From Planktomarina sp. (lineage in GTDB: Bacteria; Pseudomonadota; Alphaproteobacteria; Rhodobacterales; Rhodobacteraceae), in assembly GCA_020629235.1 (NCBI GenBank), contig JAHDDS010000003.1, positions 21,177 through 74,823 of the forward strand: a DNA stretch of 53,647 bases. The letters are read 5' to 3'. Of the stretch, positions 50,205 through 53,647 are shown in pieces. Numbering within the stretch: position 1 is the stretch's first letter; the number at the start of each line of letters is the position of its first letter. Below the pieces are notes generated by a model. It was not told the DNA's origin. It did no database searches and was given only the letters and a program-made list of their open reading frames with translations. Position numbers and translations under genes: made by a program.

Positions 50205-51581
50205 ATGGCAAAAGCCAGCAGCAAAGCGGGCTTCACCTGCGCGTCGTGCAACGCGACCCATGCCAAATGGGCCGGCCAATGCGACGCGTGTGGGGCCTGG
50301 AACACCCTGGTGGAATCTGGGCCCTTGTCGGCGGGCCCGTCGAAAACCCTGGGCGGCAAGCGCGGCAACCTGATTGACCTGGGCGATTTGGCCACCCAAG
50401 ACCCCGCCCCGCCCCGCACCGTCAGCGGTGTGGCAGAATTGGACCGCGTGCTGGGGGGTGGCCTTGTGGCTGCGTCTGCACTGCTGGTGGGGGGTGATCC
50501 GGGCATCGGGAAATCCACATTGTTGCTGCAAGCGGCAGCCCGCTTTGCCCGGGGCGGATTGAAAGTCATCTATGTCAGCGGCGAAGAAGCCCGCGCCCAA
50601 GTGCGCCTGCGCGCCGACCGTCTGGGCCTGACCGAAAGCCCTGTACTGTTGGCGTCTGAAACCAATTTGCGCGATATCTTGACGACCCTGGACCAGGAAA
50701 AACCGGACCTGGTGGTGATCGATTCCATCCAAACCATGTGGGCCGATCACATCGACGCGGCCCCGGGATCCGTCAGCCAGGTGCGCGCCACAGCCCACGA
50801 GTTGACCAATTTCGCCAAACGCCGCAACGTGGCCATGGTCATGGTGGGCCACGTCACCAAAGACGGCCAGATCGCTGGCCCCCGCGTTGTGGAACACATG
50901 GTGGACACGGTGCTGTACTTCGAAGGCGAACGCGGCCACCAATTCCGCCTTCTGCGGGCCGTGAAGAACCGCTTTGGCCCCGCCGACGAAATCGGCGTGT
51001 TCGAAATGACGGGCAAAGGTTTGGTAGAGGTCAAGAACCCCTCTGCCCTGTTTTTGTCCGAACGGGGGGCCGCCACGCCGGGATCGGTCGTGTTTTCCGG
51101 CATCGAAGGCACGCGGCCTGTCTTGTGCGAATTTCAGGCCCTTGTGGCCCCGTCGCCCCACGCCCAGGCCCGGCGCAGTGTGGTGGGCTGGGACGGCAGC
51201 CGCCTGGCCATGATCTTGGCGGTCTTGGAATCGCGCTGCGGCGTCCCGTTTTCTGGCCTGGATGTGTATTTAAACGTGGCGGGCGGCATGCGTGTCAGCG
51301 AACCTGCGGCCGATTTGGCGGTGGCCGCCGCCCTGTTGTCGGCCCGCGCGGACAAGCCCCTGCCCCAAGACGGGGTACTGTTTGGGGAAATTTCCCTCTC
51401 TGGTGCGTTGCGGCCCGTGTCACAAGCGGATAATCGGTTGAAAGAGGCCCAGAAGCTTGGGTTCTCCACCGCGATTGTCCCGACGGCAAAGGCCAAGGCA
51501 ACGCCAGACGGAATTGCGATAAGCCAGTACGACACACTGGCAGAATTTGTCAGCACCACATTCGGTGCATTTGACGCCTGA
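50205..51581 (+). CDS. radA: DNA repair protein RadA (Sms)
   Basis: A 458-aa branch-migration ATPase. It has an N-terminal zinc ribbon (FTCASCNATHAKWAGQCDAC), a RecA core with Walker A LLVGGDPGIGKSTLLLQAAA (about residues 87-106), the RadA-specific VKNRFGPADEIGVFEM, and a C-terminal Lon-protease-like domain. ATG 50205 is 1 base after the pqiA-like stop, so the genes are coupled. Confidence 0.96.
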   Translation: MAKASSKAGFTCASCNATHAKWAGQCDACGAWNTLVESGPLSAGPSKTLGGKRGNLIDLGDLATQDPAPPRTVSGVAELDRVLGGGLVAASALLVGGDPGIGKSTLLLQAAARFARGGLKVIYVSGEEARAQVRLRADRLGLTESPVLLASETNLRDILTTLDQEKPDLVVIDSIQTMWADHIDAAPGSVSQVRATAHELTNFAKRRNVAMVMVGHVTKDGQIAGPRVVEHMVDTVLYFEGERGHQFRLLRAVKNRFGPADEIGVFEMTGKGLVEVKNPSALFLSERGAATPGSVVFSGIEGTRPVLCEFQALVAPSPHAQARRSVVGWDGSRLAMILAVLESRCGVPFSGLDVYLNVAGGMRVSEPAADLAVAAALLSARADKPLPQDGVLFGEISLSGALRPVSQADNRLKEAQKLGFSTAIVPTAKAKATPDGIAISQYDTLAEFVSTTFGAFDA

Positions 51582-51595
51582 AGGGGGGCATCGAA

Positions 51596-52150
51596 GTGGA
51601 AGGTTTCACAATCGTCGACGGCGTGGTGGCTGTTGTTATCGTTATGTCGGCGCTGCTGGCGTATTCGCGTGGTTTGGTGCGTGAAGCCATGGCCATTGCA
51701 GGCTGGATCGTCGCTGTTTTGTTGGCCTTTGTCTTTGCCGACCGCGCCCAACCCTTGGTGAAACAAATCCCCGTGGTGGGCGACTTCTTGGGCAGCAGCT
51801 GCGAAATGCTGATCATTGTGTCGTTTGCGGTGGTCTTTGCCATCGCTTTGTTGGTGTCGTCGCTGTTCACGCCGCTTTTTTCCAGTTTGATCCAAAATTC
51901 AATCCTGGGGCCCGCGGACCAAATCCTGGGCTTTATCTTTGGCGTTGCGCGCGGCGTGCTGTTGGTGGCTGTGGCGTTCTTTGTCTATTCCACCATGCTG
52001 CCCAACCAAGACATCCAAGCCGTCGATGGGTCGCGGTCCGCGGCGATCTTCGGGCAGTATGTCGACGACATCGAAGCGCAAGATCCTGAAGCCGCCATGG
52101 GCTGGATCCAACAGCAATACGTGCAACTGACTGCAGCCTGCAGCGAATAA
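51596..52150 (+). CDS. cvpA: CvpA family membrane protein
   Basis: A 184-aa protein with four predicted helices and family pattern: FTIVDGVVAVVIVMSALLAYSR at the start, then GLVREAMAIAGWIVAVLLAF and GPADQILGFIFGVARGVLLV. The start is GTG 51596, behind AAGGGGGG. CvpA is linked to colicin V production and membrane biogenesis, and it commonly precedes purF, as here. Confidence 0.92.
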   Translation: MEGFTIVDGVVAVVIVMSALLAYSRGLVREAMAIAGWIVAVLLAFVFADRAQPLVKQIPVVGDFLGSSCEMLIIVSFAVVFAIALLVSSLFTPLFSSLIQNSILGPADQILGFIFGVARGVLLVAVAFFVYSTMLPNQDIQAVDGSRSAAIFGQYVDDIEAQDPEAAMGWIQQQYVQLTAACSE

Positions 52151-52182
52151 TTCGGGTCAAGGACCATCGCGTTCGTGACAGC

Positions 52183-52210
52183 TGCCCCGCAATGGCGTAC
52201 ACGCGGGGCA
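52183..52210 (+). other. Hairpin in the cvpA-purF gap
   Basis: TGCCCCGC (52183-52190), twelve-base loop, GCGGGGCA (52203-52210): a perfect 8-bp stem with no T-run. It lies between cvpA and purF and may influence purF expression. Confidence 0.45.
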
Positions 52211-52250
52211 CATTCCGATTCCAAGACCAGACAGACGGAGCTGCCACCCC

Positions 52251-53647
52251 GTGCCTGACCTGCCCCGCCACCCGTTCGACGACGATAAATTGCGCGAAGA
52301 ATGCGGGGTGTTCGGGGTCATCGGCACCGCCGACGCAGCCAACTTCACAGCCCTTGGCCTGCACGCCCTGCAACACCGCGGGCAAGAAGCGGGCGGCATC
52401 GTGGCCCATCACCCTGAAACAGGGTTCAATTCTGCCCGCCGGTTTGGGTATGTGCGCGATAATTTCACATCCCAAAAAGTCATGGACACCCTGCCTGGCG
52501 ATCTGGCCATCGGCCATGTGCGCTATTCCACCGCTGGGTCCAAAGGGGCCACGGCCATCCGCGACGTGCAGCCGTTCTTCGGCGAATTTGCCATGGGCGG
52601 GGCCGCCATCGCCCACAACGGCAACATCACCAACGCCGACGCGCTGCGCAAAGAACTGATCGAACGCGGGTCCATCTTTCAAAGCTCATCCGACAGCGAA
52701 TGCATCATCCACCTGATGGCGCGATCCCTGCAACGCAACATCCCCGAACGCATGGAAGACGCCCTGCGCCGGGTCGAAGGCGCATTTTCCGTTGTGGCCA
52801 TGACACGCACCAAGCTGATCGGTGTGCGCGATGCCCTGGGCGTGCGCCCGCTGATGCTGGGCAAGATCGGCGACGGGTATGCCCTGGCGTCTGAAACCTG
52901 CGCATTGGACATCATCGGCGCGGACTTTGTCCGCGAAATTGAACCCGGCGAAATGGTGGTGATCACCAAAGACGGCATCGAAAGCCGCCGCCCGTTCCGC
53001 CAAGCAAAACCCCGCTTTTGCATTTTCGAACACGTCTATTTCAGCCGCCCCGACAGTATTTTGGGCGGCCAATCGGTCTATGAAACGCGCGAGGCCATTG
53101 GCCGCGAACTGGCCAAGGAAAGCCCGGTGGACGCAGACCTGGTCTGCCCGGTCCCAGACAGCGGCACCCCGGCGGCCATCGGGTTCTCGCTTCAAAGTGG
53201 CATACCCTACGGCATGGGGATCATCCGCAACCAATACATGGGCCGCACCTTTATTGAGCCCAGCGAACAAATTCGCAACATGGGGGTCCGGCTGAAGCTG
53301 AACGTCAACCGCGCCTTGATCCAGGGCAAACGCATCATCCTTGTGGACGACAGCGTGGTACGCGGCACCACCAGCCGTAAAATCAAGGAAATGATCCTGG
53401 ATGCCGGTGCCGCCGAAGTGCACTTCCGAATTGCGTCCCCCCCCACCGCTTGGCCCTGCTTTTACGGTGTCGACACGCCCGAAAAAGAAAAACTGCTGGC
53501 CGCCACCATGTCCGAAGACGAAATGCGCCACCACTTGGCTGTGGACAGCCTGAAGTTCATTTCCCTGCAGGGCCTTTATCGCGCTGTGGGCCGGATCGAA
53601 CGCGACGACGCCGCACCACAGTACTGCGACGCCTGCTTTTCCGGCGA
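52251..53647 (+). CDS. purF: Amidophosphoribosyltransferase, C-terminus beyond the window
   Basis: The first enzyme of purine synthesis, moving glutamine nitrogen to PRPP. 465 codons are seen. GTG 52251 gives MPDLPRHPFDDDKLREECGV, a 17-residue propeptide before catalytic Cys 18. The glutamine amidotransferase domain has LQHRGQEAGGI and RYSTAGSKGA; the phosphoribosyl site is IILVDDSVVRGTTSRK (near 362). SPPTAWPCFYGVDTP and YCDACFSG at the right edge match the B. subtilis-type iron-sulfur enzyme. The stop lies outside the window. Confidence 0.97.
   Translation, partial: MPDLPRHPFDDDKLREECGVFGVIGTADAANFTALGLHALQHRGQEAGGIVAHHPETGFNSARRFGYVRDNFTSQKVMDTLPGDLAIGHVRYSTAGSKGATAIRDVQPFFGEFAMGGAAIAHNGNITNADALRKELIERGSIFQSSSDSECIIHLMARSLQRNIPERMEDALRRVEGAFSVVAMTRTKLIGVRDALGVRPLMLGKIGDGYALASETCALDIIGADFVREIEPGEMVVITKDGIESRRPFRQAKPRFCIFEHVYFSRPDSILGGQSVYETREAIGRELAKESPVDADLVCPVPDSGTPAAIGFSLQSGIPYGMGIIRNQYMGRTFIEPSEQIRNMGVRLKLNVNRALIQGKRIILVDDSVVRGTTSRKIKEMILDAGAAEVHFRIASPPTAWPCFYGVDTPEKEKLLAATMSEDEMRHHLAVDSLKFISLQGLYRAVGRIERDDAAPQYCDACFSG

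Noticed and set aside
1-53647. tRNA or rRNA genes, CRISPR arrays, insertion sequences or prophage genes
   Set aside because: No tRNA T-arm patterns, repeat-spacer series, transposase or phage motifs were seen in reading the window.

Overview
The window is a chromosomal segment of an alphaproteobacterium of the order Rhodobacterales (Roseobacter/Rhodobacteraceae type). This rests on gene content and order: soxBDAG sarcosine oxidase, the PuuE-UraD fusion, irr divergent from fabA-fabB-fabI, a miaB...phoH-ybeY-corC-lnt block followed by metK with a SAM/SAH riboswitch, and pyrC-pyrE-dnaB...alr-mlaEF...radA-cvpA-purF. High-GC coding sequence with preferred GAA for Glu and frequent GTG/TTG starts fits. 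I see no tRNA, rRNA, CRISPR array, insertion sequence or prophage. No gene-free stretch exceeds 300 bases; the longest are about 190-225 bases and are described below.

Layout. 1-9200: the start of an unidentified membrane-anchored protein, a LOG-family protein, then on the minus strand soxB, a 51-aa membrane peptide, soxD, soxA, soxG and sodB. A divergent plus-strand group carries ccmI, ruvX and a DUF1289 protein. 9200-11850: dusA, a TauE/SafE exporter and a phytanoyl-CoA-dioxygenase-like gene, tightly coupled. 11900-18600: an unusual four-gene envelope locus. A HlyD-type adaptor and an ABC membrane/ATPase fusion, whose ATPase keeps Walker A but has lost most other catalytic motifs, face a DUF3131 protein and a secreted coiled-coil protein. 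This is my best candidate for an undescribed system. 18600-22300: ureide catabolism (uraH, puuE-uraD, allE), then an aldo/keto reductase.

22300-32850, minus strand: miaB, an OmpA-like protein plus lipoprotein pair sharing a paralogous Cys-containing module, phoH-ybeY-corC-lnt, the riboswitch with metK, trmB, and aroA-cmk-aldo/keto reductase. 32950-39600: a Rhodobacterales protein resembling glycosyltransferases, irr, fabA-fabB-fabI-RDD protein, glutaryl-CoA dehydrogenase, a DUF1127 protein and a two-helix membrane protein. 39750-53647: pyrC, pyrE, dnaB; an accessory insert (fatty acid hydroxylase-like desaturase, exported agmatine deiminase, small membrane protein); alr-mlaE-mlaF; a membrane coiled-coil protein; a PqiA-like protein, radA, cvpA and purF, which runs off the end.

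How they work together: most genes are housekeeping (fatty acid, pyrimidine/purine, aromatic and SAM synthesis, tRNA and rRNA maturation, replication, envelope lipid handling). Accessory content is nitrogen and methyl-group scavenging (sarcosine, ureides, agmatine) and envelope functions. All functions are inferred from motifs and family knowledge by reading; no database search was run.
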